Part shown: positions 21,307 through 32,667 of the stretch, one piece after another
How positions within the stretch are numbered: the first letter of the stretch is position 1
Layout: the number at the start of each line of letters is the position of its first letter
Source of the DNA: Aquilaria yunnanensis
Lineage: Eukaryota; Streptophyta; Magnoliopsida; Malvales; Thymelaeaceae
Length of the DNA stretch: 64,000 nucleotides
Direction of reading: 5' to 3'
Assembly: GCA_039654915.1 (NCBI GenBank)
Contig: CM077595.1
Coordinates: forward strand, 91,863,501-91,927,500
Translations under genes and position numbers: made by a program
Notes under the pieces: model-generated
Databases searched by the model: none
What the model was told of the DNA's origin: nothing
The model's input: only the letters and a program-made list of their open reading frames with translations

Positions 21307-21855
21307 ATGGAGTCTTCTCTTTCCGCCTTACGAAAGTATTTTCCTTCCTTCCCAATAAATGTTCTTAAAAAGATTTATCAAGCTAGATGTGAACGATTCA
21401 GAGTATTTATGCACAAAGGCATCCCTGATAATGTGCGGTGGCTAATTGAAGCTAAGGTTCGTTCAGCTGGTGAAGTTCCCGAAGCGTTCTTTCCCCGTAT
21501 GCCCGGCTTTGGTAAAAGCGCTTATGCCAAAAAAAGAAGAGCAAAGAGGCTAGGCGTTTGTCATAATTGTGGATGTTGGATTTGCGGCAATAAATGTCGT
21601 TCTCCAGGAGTGATCACCAGAAATCGTAATGATAGAATAAAATTCATCAAGAATGGCTTGCGTAAGGAATCTCTGGAAGATATTCGAGAGGTTCTTGAAG
21701 CGCATTCTTGCGGAATAGTGCAATTTGAGGTTGTTGGATTATGGATAATTTTCCAAAAAGAACGAGATCGTTATAGTCTTGGGAATCTGACTTTAAACGA
21801 CCCAGTTTGCCAGTTTGTGAGAAAACTGGATGGGATGCAAATCACCGATTCATAG
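21307..21855 (+). CDS. CRP4: carlavirus-type cysteine-rich protein paralog
   Basis: A 182-residue intact ORF, the last CRP before LOG and the counterpart of the CRP gene in copy A (four residue differences). The finger reads CHNCG-C-W-I-C-GNK-C, so this copy has one extra Cys inside the loop where copy A has Trp. The FIKNGLRKESLEDI segment after the finger and the C-terminal DPVCQFVRKLDG block are shared by all paralogs. Translation from ATG 21307 is preferred because it aligns with the other starts; the five upstream in-frame codons begin with TTG. Confidence 0.75.
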   Translation: MESSLSALRKYFPSFPINVLKKIYQARCERFRVFMHKGIPDNVRWLIEAKVRSAGEVPEAFFPRMPGFGKSAYAKKRRAKRLGVCHNCGCWICGNKCRSPGVITRNRNDRIKFIKNGLRKESLEDIREVLEAHSCGIVQFEVVGLWIIFQKERDRYSLGNLTLNDPVCQFVRKLDGMQITDS

Positions 21856-21899
21856 AAAGCATTGAAGCCATTACTGGACGCAAAGCCAGTGAAAGACGA

Positions 21900-22320
21900 G
21901 GATCAAAGTCACGATTACTGTACGTGCTAGCTGTCGCTTTTGGAAAATTTCCTCCCCTTTTGGTAATAATGTATCCACTCCTGACGTGAACCAAAGTCAC
22001 GATTACTGTACGTGCTAGCTGTCGCTTTTGAAATCTTCCTCCCCTTTCGGCGATAATGTATCCACTCCTGACATGAGCCATAGTCACGATACTGTACATG
22101 CTAGCTGCCACTTTTTAAAATTTTCCTTCTCTTCCAACAATCACGTACCTACTCCTGACGTAAGCTACAGTAGTGACTACTGTACATGCTAGCAGCTATT
22201 TTGAAAATTTTCCTCCTCTTTTAACGATAGTGTACCCATACCTGACCAGAGTCATACTCGTGACTACTGTGAATAGCTGGCAATAATGTATCCATTCTTG
22301 AAAATAAAATTATTGCCTTA
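21900..22320 (+). repeat. Direct repeats of promoter-like module upstream of LOG, copy B
   Basis: About five 70-89-bp units with the gtcacgattactgtacgtgc core and the aataatgtatccactcctgac tail. Copy A has about six, so the number varies between insertions. The pattern looks like upstream activating repeats derived from the CRP promoter module. Confidence 0.7.
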
Positions 22321-22324
22321 TCTC

Positions 22325-22334
22325 TATAAATATA
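22325..22334 (+). promoter_or_regulatory. TATA box of LOG gene, copy B
   Basis: TATAAATATA lies 40 bases before the ATG at 22365, as in copy A. Confidence 0.5.
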
Positions 22335-22364
22335 TCCTCTTTTCTCACAAGGGTAAGGATAGGA

Positions 22365-22994
22365 ATGGAGAAAAGCCCAACTCGTAAATCCCGAAGTATT
22401 TGTGTATTTTCTGGGGCTTTTCCTGGAAAAGATGAAGAGTATTTAAAAGCAGCCAACCATTTGGGTAGAGTATTAGCTGAGCGAAAAATACATTTAGTTT
22501 ATGGAGGAGGTAGTGTCGGATTAATGGGAGGTGTAGCATCAGCAGCATCTCTAGGAGGAAGTCAAGTTTTGGGCATTATCCCTGGACCTCTGAAATTTAT
22601 TTCTGGGGGCACGATTGGAGAAGAATTAGTGGTTAAAAATTTGCAAGAGCGTGTGTTACAAATGCTTTTAAATGCTGATGCTTTTATCGCTCTACCAGGT
22701 GGTTTTGGCACATTGGGAGAAGTCTTTCAAATTGCTTCCATGGCCCAACTTAATTTGCATAAGAAACCCATTGGGCTTTTAAATGTTAACAATTTCTTTA
22801 CAGGTCTGATAGCTTTTATGGATTATGCTATGCAGAAGAATTTCATATCAAGAGTGGCACGGCGAATTATAATATCCGCAACAACTGTTGAAGAATTGTT
22901 AGATAAAATACAAGCTTTTGTTCCTGAACCAGATCCAGCAATGATTCAGATAGACTGGACACGACAGTCTTTCCCGACCAGTTCACTCCCATAA
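22365..22994 (+). CDS. LOG-family cytokinin riboside 5'-monophosphate phosphoribohydrolase, copy B
   Basis: A 209-residue intact, intronless ORF. It keeps GGGSVGLMG (47-55), Arg96, Met100 and PGGFGTLGE (111-119), the residues that form the nucleotide site of LOG enzymes, so activity is plausible. It departs from typical plant LOGs at CVFSGAFPGKDEEY (13-26), the loop 76-95 and the C-terminus, so it is a divergent branch. The two differences from copy A are Thr4 to Ser and one Ala to Val near residue 170. Sense orientation, own TATA box and position after the CRP genes suggest separate expression from the LTR transcript. Origin from a plant mRNA by retro-capture, or from a non-plant source, are both possible. 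Confidence 0.88.
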   Translation: MEKSPTRKSRSICVFSGAFPGKDEEYLKAANHLGRVLAERKIHLVYGGGSVGLMGGVASAASLGGSQVLGIIPGPLKFISGGTIGEELVVKNLQERVLQMLLNADAFIALPGGFGTLGEVFQIASMAQLNLHKKPIGLLNVNNFFTGLIAFMDYAMQKNFISRVARRIIISATTVEELLDKIQAFVPEPDPAMIQIDWTRQSFPTSSLP

Positions 22995-23510
22995 TGGTCC
23001 TCTACTCACCTTGTTGAAGTATTGTGGAAGAAAGAAGCGATCTGATCCGTTTTTCTTGTCCTTTAGTTTTATTATCAGCATTTTCTTTCGCGTTTCAGTT
23101 TTTCTTTTCAGGGAATTTCTTTTTTTATAATATAGTTTCGTCCATGCTGATATTAAAACCATAGGACAATGCCTTTAGGTTGGAATGACTGAGTAAAGAG
23201 TAATTTTTGTTACTCTTGAGACGCATCCTATTAGGTCTACTAGGCATAACAATTTGGGGTAGTTAAGCTTTAACCTTATTCGGATGACATATCTCACAAG
23301 GGAATCTATATTTACTGAAGAAAATATTAGATGAACCTTGAATATTGATTCCAAACATCCGTTCCATTTACATAATTTGTCAGTGTTATTGTCATCATCA
23401 AGATTCACTCGTTTTATCGAAGCCTAATTCTTTGCGCTCGCCAATTATGAAAATTCACACTTTCGAAGAAAATTATTCCAATTTCAATTGCTTTCATATA
23501 AATTTCGCTC
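22995..23510 (+). other. LOG 3' flank, copy B
   Basis: Conserved with copy A and probably holding the LOG 3'UTR. No coding signal is seen. Confidence 0.5.
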
Positions 23511-25870
23511 GAGGTCCTAAGGAAAGCTCCTTAGCCTCAAAATCAATTTTCATCATCGGGGTTTTAAGGATGGAACCTTTGCCTCGAAAATAATCAATTT
23601 TCATCATCGAGGTTTTAAGGATGGAACCTTTACCTCGACATCAATCAATCAATCCGAGGTTTTAAGGATGGAACCTTTGCCTCGAAAAGAATCAATTTTC
23701 ATCATCGGGGTTTTTAGGATGGAACCTTTGCCTCGAAAATAATCAATTTTCATCATCGGGGTTTTAAGGATGGAACCTTTGCCTCGAAAAGAATCAATTT
23801 TCATCATCAGGGTTTTAAGGATGGAACCTTTGCCTCGAAAAGAATCAATTTTCATCATCGGGGTTTTAAGGATGGAACCTTTGCCTCGAAAAGAATCAAT
23901 TTTCATCATCGGGGTTTTAAGGATGGAACCTTTGCCTCGAAAATAATCAATTTTCATCATCGGGGTTTTAAGGATGGAACCTTTGCCTCGAAAACAATCA
24001 ATTTTCATCATCGGGGTTTTAAGGATGGAACCTTTGCCTCGAAAACAATCAATTTTCATCATCGGGGTTTTAAGGATGGAACCTTTGCCTCGAAAAGAAT
24101 CAATTTTCATCATCAGGGTTTTAAGGATGGAACCTTTGCCTCGAAAATAATCAATTTTCATCATCGGGGTTTTAAGGATGGAACCTTTGCCTCGAAAACA
24201 ATCAATTTTCATCAATTCGAAGTTTTAAGGATAGAACCTTTGCCTCGAAAACAATCACTTTTCATCATCGGGGTTGTAAGGATGGAACCTTTGCCTCGAA
24301 AATAATCAATTTTCATCATCAGGGTTTTAAGGATGGAACCTTTGCCTTGAAAAGAATCAATTTTCATCATCGGGGTTTTAAGGATGGAACTTTTGCCTCG
24401 AAAATAATCAATTTTCATCATCGGGGTTTTAAGGATGGAACCTTTGCCTCGAAAACAATCAATTTTCATCGGGGTTGTAAGGATGGAACCTTTGCCTCGA
24501 AAATAATCAATTTTCATCATCAGGGTTTTAAGGATGGAACCTTTGCCTTGAAAAGAATCAATTTTCATCATCGGGGTTTTAAGGATGGAACCTTTGCCTC
24601 GAAAATAATCAATTTTCATCATCGGGGTTTTAAGGATGGAACCTTTGCCTCGAAAATAATCAATTTTCATCATCGGGGTTTTAAGGATGGAACCTTTGCC
24701 TCGAAAACAATCAATTTTCATCGGGGTTTTAAGGATGAAACCTTTGCCTCGAAAACAATCAATTTTCATCATCGGGGTTTTAAGGATGGAACCTTTGCCT
24801 CGAAAATAATCAATTTTCATCATCGGGGTTTTAAGGATGGAACCTTTGCCTCGAAAATAATCAATTTTCATCATCGGGGTTTTAAGGATGGAACCTTTGC
24901 CTCGAAAATAATCAATTTTCATCATCGGGGTTTTAAGGATGAAACCTTTGCCTCGAAAACAATCAATTTTCAACATCGGGGTTTTAAGGATGGAACTTTT
25001 GCCTCAAAAATAATCAATTTTCATCATCGGGGTTTTAAGGATGGAACCTTTGCCTCGAAAACAATCAATTTTCATCATCGGGGTTTTAAGGATGGAACCT
25101 TTGCCTCGAAAATAATCAATTTTCATCATCAAGGTTTTAAGGATGGAACCTTTGCCTCGAAAACAATCAATCAATTCGAGGCTTTAAGGATGGAACCTTT
25201 ACCTCGACATCAATCAATCAATTCGAGGTTTTAAGGATGGAACCTTTGCCTCGACATCAATCAATCAATCCGGGGTTTTAAGGATGGAACCTTTGCCTCG
25301 AGATCAATCAATCAATCCGAGGTTTTAAGGATAGAACCTTTGCCTCGAGATCAATCAATCAATCCGGGGTTTTAAGGATGGAACCTTTGCCTCGAGATCA
25401 ATTATCAATCCGAGGTTTTAAGGATGGAACCTTTGCCTCGACATCAATCAATCAATTCGAGGTTTTAAGGATGGAACCTTTGCCTCGAGATCAATCAATC
25501 AATCCGAGGTTTTAAGGATAGAACCTTTGCCTCGAGATCAATCAATCAATCCGGGGTTTTAAGGATGGAACCTTTGCCTCGAGATCAATCAATCAATCCG
25601 AGGTTTTAAGGATAGAACCTTTGCCTCGAGATCAATCAATCAATCCGGGGTTTTAAGGATGGAACCTTTGCCTCGAGATCAATTATCAATCCGAGGTTTT
25701 AAGGATGGAACCTTTGCCTCGACATCAATCAATCAATTCAAGGTTTTAAGGATGGAACCTTTGCCTCGACATCAATCAATCAATCCGGGGTTTTAAGGAT
25801 GGAACCTTTGCCTCGAGATCAATCAATCAATCCGAGGTTTTAAGGATGGAACCTTTGCCTCGAAAACAAA
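23511..25870 (+). repeat. 47-51-bp hairpin-forming tandem array, copy B
   Basis: About 47 units by length, longer than in copy A. The 51-bp type runs to about 25160 and the 47-48-bp type after that. Some units lack exactly 3 bp. Every unit keeps the GAGG/CCTC and AAGG/CCTT pairing potential. Both strands read open for hundreds of codons because the period is 17 codons. Confidence 0.9.
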
Positions 25871-25895
25871 TAATCAATCAATCAGTCCATCTTAC

Positions 25896-26119
25896 AACGA
25901 TAGGAGCTTTCCTATCGTTAGAGGTTCTAAGGACATTTCCTTAACCTAAAACAAACAATCAATCCATCAGTCCATCTTACAACGATAGGAGCTTTCCTAT
26001 CGTTAGAGGTTCTAAGGACCTTTCCTTAGCCTCAAACAAATAATCAATCAATCAGTCCATCTTACAACAATAGGAGCTTTCCTATCGTTAGACGTTTTAA
26101 GGACCTTTCCTTAAACCTT
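25896..26119 (+). repeat. Three 85-bp hairpin repeats, copy B
   Basis: Same family as 4355-4580, each with aacgatagga-gc-ttcctatcgtt (the third unit carries one change in the left arm). Confidence 0.85.
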
Positions 26120-26211
26120 ACTGTTTGGGCGGCGAGAACATTCTCAATGCCTACCTAAGCCGGACGAAATTTGGTAACGACTTTGCATACATCATGTCCC
26201 ATGAAGCATGC

Positions 26212-26220
26212 AAAGGGGGG
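26212..26220 (+). other. Polypurine tract of copy B
   Basis: AAAGGGGGG, followed by cagc and then the 3' LTR start. Together with the primer binding site it shows the element was competent for reverse transcription. Confidence 0.8.
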
Positions 26221-26224
26221 CAGC

Positions 26225-28969
26225 TGTTGACACCCAATTTCGTCCGGGTGTTTTAAAATTTTGAAAAAAATTTTATTAAAAAAAAATTAATTTAAAAAAA
26301 TATATATATTACTATTATTATTAAAAAAAAATTTAATTAGTTTAAAATATATTTTTGTTTTGTGAAAATTTGATTTAAAATGATATATGTGTGAATATGT
26401 GTATGTTTGAAATAAAATAAAATTTCATGAAAAAAATGACAAAAAATTAAAAGTTTGAGGTAAAAATGACAAAATTGAGAAGTTTCGGAAAAAATTGACA
26501 AATTCTAAAAGTTCCAGGAGCATTTGGTAGTTTGTCACATAAAATTTTGAGCCTGCCGACGTTTTTGGCTCAAATTGACAGAAAACGACAAAATTGTCAA
26601 AATCAGAAGCTTCAGGAACTTATCCTGAGGCTGAGAGACGTAAAGGACTAAAATTGTCATTTTACCAATTTAAGAGATAAGTTTGAAATTTTTTATTAAT
26701 TTATCCATCAACAGTTCAGCTAAACTTCCTCTATAAATAGCCCCCCAAATTTTGTGCTGAACACAGAAAAAAATACAGAGAAAGCTTAGAGCTCCGTTTT
26801 AAAAAATAGAAAAAATTACTTCCTTAGCCCCTGGCTCTCCTTCCTTTCTCCAGAAAATCCCAAAATTTTTTATTTTGACAGTTCGACCATCTTCTTCCTT
26901 CCATTTCCCGTGCGTTCTCTCTCTCTCTCCTCTCGTTTTCTCTCTCTTTCTCCTTCCTCTGCCGGCCGTCGCCTGCCGCCGCTCCGTCCGCGCCGCCGCC
27001 ACGCCGCCGCTGCGTTCCTCCCTTGCGCCACCCTGCCCTTCCTCTTCCTCCCCTGCGCCGTGCCTGCTCCTCCCTCCTCCTCCCTCGCGTGTGCTCTGTC
27101 TCACGTTCCCAGCAAAATTCAAAATTAAAACTAAAGGGTACAACCCTTGTTTTGTCCTCTATTTTTTTTATTTCTTTCACTTTGGTCACTAACCTTTTAT
27201 TTTGTTCTTGCAGAATTAATTCCTAACTATTTTAATTTTTACTTGTTTTACTTATTTGTTATTATTACTAACCCTTTTTTTTTTTGTTATTAACTTACTA
27301 ACAACTAACTTTTAATATTATTATTGTTACTAACCTTTTAATTTTTGCATTATTACTAACTTTTATAATTGTTGTTAACAATTAATTAACTTTTTATTAT
27401 TGTTGTTAATTAATTAATTTAATTAACTTGACTAACTTTTTATTATTGTTGTTAATCAATTAATTTAATTAACTTGACTAACTTTTTATTATTGTTGTTA
27501 ATTAATTTAATTAACTTGTCTAACTTTTTATTATTTTTGTTAATTAATTAATTAACTTGGCTAACTTTTATTGTTGTTAATTAATTAATTTAATTAACTT
27601 GGCTAACTTTTATTGTTGTTAATTAATTAATTTAATTAACTTGACTAACTTTTTATTATTGTTGTTAATTAATTAATTTAATTAACTTGACTAACTTTTT
27701 ATTATTGTTGTTAATTAATTAATTTAATTAACTTGACTAACTTTTTATTATTGTTGTTAATCAATTAATTTAATTAACTTGACTAACTTTTTATTATTGT
27801 TGTTAATCAATTAATTTAATTAAACTTGGCTAATTTTTATTATTGTTGTTAATTAATTTAATTAACTTTGCTAACCTTTATTATTATTTATTTTTAAAGT
27901 GGATGGCCAAAAAGCCCCACTTTATTATTATTAATTTTCCTTTATATAATTTTTTTTTAATTTAATTCACCTTTACCCTTACTTAAATAAATAAATGAAA
28001 ATTAAAAGAAGATTATTTTTTTAAGCCTAATAAAAATAATTTTTTAAAAAGCCAATTATTTTTATTTTTCTTTTATAAATTGAATAATTATTTAAATAAT
28101 AAATAACTTTCACTAAAAAAAAAAAACTAAAAGAAAGATAAGAAAAAGATAAGAAAGATAAGAAAAAGATAAAAAAAAGAAAAGAAAGAAAGAAAAGAAA
28201 GAAAAGAAAAAGAAAAGATAAAAAAAGAAAAGAAAGAAAGAAAAGAAAGAAAAGAAAAAGAAAAGAAAAGAAAAGAAAGAAAAGAAAGGAAAAATAAAAC
28301 TAAAAGAAAGATAAAATCAAAAAGAAAGAAAAGAAAGAAAGAAAAGAAAGAAAAGAAAAGAAAGTGTAAAGAATAAAAAATAAATTTTTTAGATTATTAA
28401 TAAATCTAAAAACAAAAGACTTACAAATTAGTAATAATAAATTCCATAAAAATAATAATTATATAACTAACAATTAATTAAAGTAATTTCCATATCCGGA
28501 TGATCCAGCAGGATCTACGGTTTGGAAAATATCAAACTTTCAAAATAAATAAATTAAATAAAAAGATAAAAATCCATATTTTTACGATATGGATTAAAAT
28601 TTTCACCAAATTCCGTGTCCAAATGACTCGGCAGAGTCCATGGTTCGGAATAAAAATCTTCCGTGTCCAAATGACTCGGCAGAGTCCATGGTTCGGAAGT
28701 ATAAAATTCTATACAAATTAATTACCAAAAATCCACATCCGACTAATCCAGTTAAAATTTCTAATTTTGAAAATTAACTGAGAATTATTTAAAAGCAAAG
28801 CAAAACAAAATTAAAATCAACTAAGGTGCCAATTTTTGGGCGTTTTAACAAAGTTATTTTAACGTAACCGTACTCCCGATCCCCGAACTCTCGCAGACCA
28901 ATTTTAAGGTGACCAATCGACCTAAGAAAACTGATTGGTGGCGACTCCCGAAAACCCGACGTTGCCACA
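26225..28969 (+). repeat. 3' LTR of copy B
   Basis: Same length as the 5' LTR, with all landmarks at a constant offset of 14,997; its TATA box is at 26732-26740. I found no base difference in the stretches I compared, which include all short ORFs in the GC-rich region. Confidence 0.92.
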
Positions 28970-28974
28970 CAACT
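28970..28974. other. Right 5-bp target duplication of copy B
   Basis: CAACT, identical to 11223-11227. Confidence 0.9.
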
Positions 28975-29775
28975 AGACCAACCAAAAAAATGAAATGGAG
29001 ACTAGGGACAAGTGACTAGAAAAGAGTGGGAGCCAAATAAGAACTTTTCAGTAAAAGACATCTGAGAGAGAAACCTCACCCAACAGAAGAAAATAAAGAT
29101 GTCGAGAACCAAAATTAATCTTCTTATAAAACAGGTAAGCATTGAATCCAGATAAAACCATATATGATTTAAAAAAGCAGAGACAAACAAAGCTCAAAAC
29201 CAAATCCAATTTACTCTTCTTAGTGTCACTATCATTTCCCTAACAACCAACATTCCCTATAATGCAACAGATAAATAAAAGAAGAAAAATAGTGGGAGCC
29301 GCATTACCGATGAAATAAACTCATCGCCCAAAATGTAGCTTCGTTAGAGAGTGAAGTTCGGCTGAAGCTCCATTGTTGCAAGAGATTGAGGTCTAAAATT
29401 GTTATAAGGGTTCCATTTTTGTGTTCGGCTAGAGAGAGAAAAAGAAAAAGAAAAAGAGAGATAGGTGGTGGTTATGTAGAAGGAGAAGGATGAGGAGGAG
29501 GACGAGAAGAGGGAGTGACAGTAAGTGTGAGGCGTTAAAAACGTTTCTATTTTTCATTTTCAACTCTATCTCAGCCATTCATTGCCACATCACCTTACCC
29601 CTAAATGTCGTATGTTAATTATTGTAGCAATTGGACTGACTTGTATTGCTTTTCAAATTTCAAGGGGTAGATTTTAGTAAAAAGTGAGTTTTGGACCAAC
29701 TCGCTTAAGTTGGCAAAGTTTGGGGGCTAATTGTGTAGTTAGGCCTTTTTATTTTCCCTATGACTTGATCATTAG

Positions 29776-30740
29776 TAAGGGTGTTCATCTAACCCGATCA
29801 ACCTGCAAAACCGTGTGCCCTAAATCTAACCAATAACAAAACTAGTTAGGGTCGAAGCGGGGCAGTGAAAAGATGAACCTAGTTATTCATGTCGGGGAGT
29901 GTTCCAATTTTAAAACCACATAAACTCAACCCGAACCACTTTTTCTCTCAATTCCTAAATTCTAACCCCCAATAACATGATGACAATGTTTAAACTTCAC
30001 TTCTTTCTCTTTTACTGTGTGATTTGTTTCTTACTTATTTATAACTGTTTTGAATTGAGATTTTTTTTTTGTAGAAATTCATGTGAGACTTTAGCTATTT
30101 GTACACATCCAGTTTTTGTCATTGAGTATAAAAATTGGCCAACATGACATACATATAGGTGAATGAGCAAAGAGACAAAAAATGAGAAGAAAGAGCTAGA
30201 CTATTCAGTTACGTATGCAAGTTACTACAAGTTGGTTTTTGTTTTTAATATATAAAGTTATAGCAGTGAGTGTGAGCTTTTGCAACTAAATTTTCTTGTT
30301 TACTTATTAATTTCAATGTTATTTGAGTTTTGAGATCATTATTTAAAACTAAAGTAGGTTTAAACCATACTTTCAGTTTTTTGTAGGTTTTTTAATTTTG
30401 TATTATTGTCATACAATTGTTTTATCTTCTTTATGAAAGTTTTAGGAACATGAGATTTTATTTGAATTGAGACATTTTTTGTAAAAATTAAAACTTGAAG
30501 TATAATTGTATGTTTTTTTACTTATTTATAGTTATTTTGGATAAAAATTGTTAACTTATAGAAGAATATAGAAGCTGATCATACCACACCAACTTGAGCA
30601 GATTTTTATATGGTTTGGGTTATCAAAGGGTTTAAAAGTATTTTGGGTAGGGTTTAGTAGTGAATTGGAAAACCCAATCAATTATGCGGTTAAGGTTGGT
30701 TTGAGTCGAAACCCAAGCATACTCAACCAGTGAACACCGC
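29776..30740. mobile_element. Possible decayed hAT-like element
   Basis: The left end TAAGGGTGTTCATC has an inverted partner at the right, read on the other strand as GCGGTGTTCACTGG. The flanks atcattag and tccattat match at about 6 of 8 bases. Both ends are followed by aaccc-rich sequence. No transposase is seen. Confidence 0.4.
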
Positions 30741-32667
30741 TCCATTATGGCTAAATAAGAGATTTGGCCCAACAGAGCCTTGCACGACAAGGGAATCAAC
30801 TTTCATCATTCGAAAAGACCCCAAATCATCCCTTATATGCTCACTAAATTTCCCCCCTCTATGACAAAAGACTTCGCTCAATCCAATTTAGCTTATAATA
30901 CTTTTCTTTCTCATGATCAATTTTACTTTTCAAAATTTTCTCAAGACTTTTGAAAATTAAAGATAAAAAATAGAAAAAGAGAAGTCGACTCGGGTCAAGC
31001 GCTTCAATTACCTTTATATTGAGGCAATAATAAAGAAAAGGGTGAAACATTGGGAGTAGAAAGACAAAGGGGGGGAAACCAATGGAGGGGTCATTGCCAA
31101 TCATTTGGATTCTGTGAAGAAAAGAGAATGGATGAGTGGGAAGTGATATAAAGAGTTTTGGACCCATATAGCCATTGGCGTGCTTCGGACGACAATTTTG
31201 GTCTTACACTACATGCCCTTCCTAAAGCCATACCTCCTTTCTCACATACATTTGCTTTGCGTTGCCCCGAAATTGATGCTATAAATTAATGAAGTCGTTA
31301 CAAAGTCAAATATATATTCGATCTTGCTCCACAGTATGTTATGGAGAAAAAGCTACAACGTCCTTTTGAGCTAGGTATATATTATCATTTATTTTTTCTC
31401 ATATAGATCTGCAGGACTTTTGAAACATAATATTAATGCATTGAGCTGTTTCTTTAATAGAATAAAATACGCACTCGCTGTGATTTTTTCTCAAAAAAAA
31501 AAAAAAAAGGACATACCAAGGATGCTCGAGAGGTTGAAAAGACACAAGGTTTTTGTAAGACTTTGGGAATATAGTAAAAAATTTAAATGCTCAGAAAAGA
31601 GAAGATTTGAAGAGCAAAACCGTATATATTCAATATCTAATAATTAGAGATCGAACCTAACCTTATTTTCTCAATAGTGAAAAATGTGATTCCCCCACCC
31701 CCACTATCATTTTCCCGAGTAACTATCTTCTTCTTAGGTCAATGAAAATAGAAAAAGTTGGAGGAGGGAGATTTGGATTATCTTTTGATGATTATTCCAC
31801 TAAAAAATGGCGTGACTTTTAATATATATGAGACGTGCAGTGATCGACATAATCAGTCAAACAAAGTTTAGGGCTGAGTCATATATCGATCCCTCCTTTG
31901 TGGTGGCTACATGGCCTGTTTTTTGAAACCCTAAATTCAAGAGAAATATCATTGATCTAATCATTGAAATTAAATGAAGCCTAATATATACTACATGTCA
32001 ACCTCGAGAAACCGCCTAAGTTGATCAAGCTTTCAGCTTTTAAAATGTTTAGTCTGGATTTGTTTGATTGGAAGATAATTTAGGCACCTAAAAAAAAAAA
32101 ATTAATAATAATACTAGATTCGATTCAAGATCTTAGATTCTTATGTATGCAAAAGACTCGTTTCAGATAAATTAATTTCTATTTTGACATTTCATGACTA
32201 TAAAGTTTTAAAAACTTGAAAAGTTTAATTATTCATGCTTGTTTATTTCTATATCTGGAAAAATTTTGAACAACAGGTAAACAAATTCTATCACTGCTAG
32301 AATACAAGTGATCAATATGAAAAAGGTTCGATAAAGTTGTAGACTATTTCTGTAATTAGTTCATGCAATATTGTTCCCTCTGATCCATACTTGCATATGA
32401 TTCCTTTTCCTTAAATTTATTATTTTTACCAAATTGGAAAAAAAAAAAGATTAAAAAGTGCCATGCTTTTGTTGTTTCTTCTTCCTTCTGAACATACACT
32501 GTAAATCTCGCAATAAAATCGATTAGAGTGGGGACAGACAGTCAAAGGGAATCACGCTGGTCCCTCCACCAGCAAAAGTTACACTTTAAAGTCAAGAATC
32601 AGAGGGATTCGTGTTAAAAATGAGCTGCTGTGAGGGACTAGAGGAGTAAAATAAAGAGATCAAATAA
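30741..32667. other. Intergenic, no feature recognised
   Basis: AT-rich DNA with chance ORFs only, such as a 102-codon frame on the minus strand at 30859-31167 with no recognisable domain. Confidence 0.55.

Larger units (their letters stand above)
11228..28969 (+). mobile_element. Complete Tat/Ogre-like LTR retrotransposon carrying CRP and LOG cargo (copy B)
   Basis: This 17,742-bp element has LTRs at 11228-13972 and 26225-28969 at a constant offset of 14,997 bases with no net indel, a tRNA-Arg primer site, a polypurine tract and a perfect CAACT duplication. Internally it holds a shortened gag (15077-15901), 3.1 kb of non-coding repeats, four CRP ORFs, one LOG ORF and hairpin arrays. I find no protease, reverse transcriptase, RNase H or integrase. 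It is thus non-autonomous and must use proteins of a relative. The tRNA-Arg primer, very long LTRs and CHHC gag knuckle point to the Tat lineage. The near-identity of the LTRs points to a very recent insertion. Confidence 0.92.
10625..29745. mobile_element. Non-autonomous Mutator-like element (MULE), split by copy B
   Basis: Terminal inverted repeats of at least about 120 bp, and with lower similarity about 180 bp, start GG[AC]CTAACT[GA]CACAATTAG at 10625 and end as its inverse at 29745. Both are bounded by TTTTTATTT. Without the retrotransposon the element is about 1.4 kb, with no transposase ORF. Left interior 10850-11227 and right interior 28975-29560 show no recognisable gene fragment. 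The LTR element therefore landed in a pre-existing MULE. Confidence 0.85.

Noticed and set aside
24347..25234. 295-codon plus-strand ORF and 254-codon minus-strand ORF in the repeat array
   Set aside because: Both arise from a 51-bp period that lacks stops in several frames; no start context, composition or domain supports a gene.
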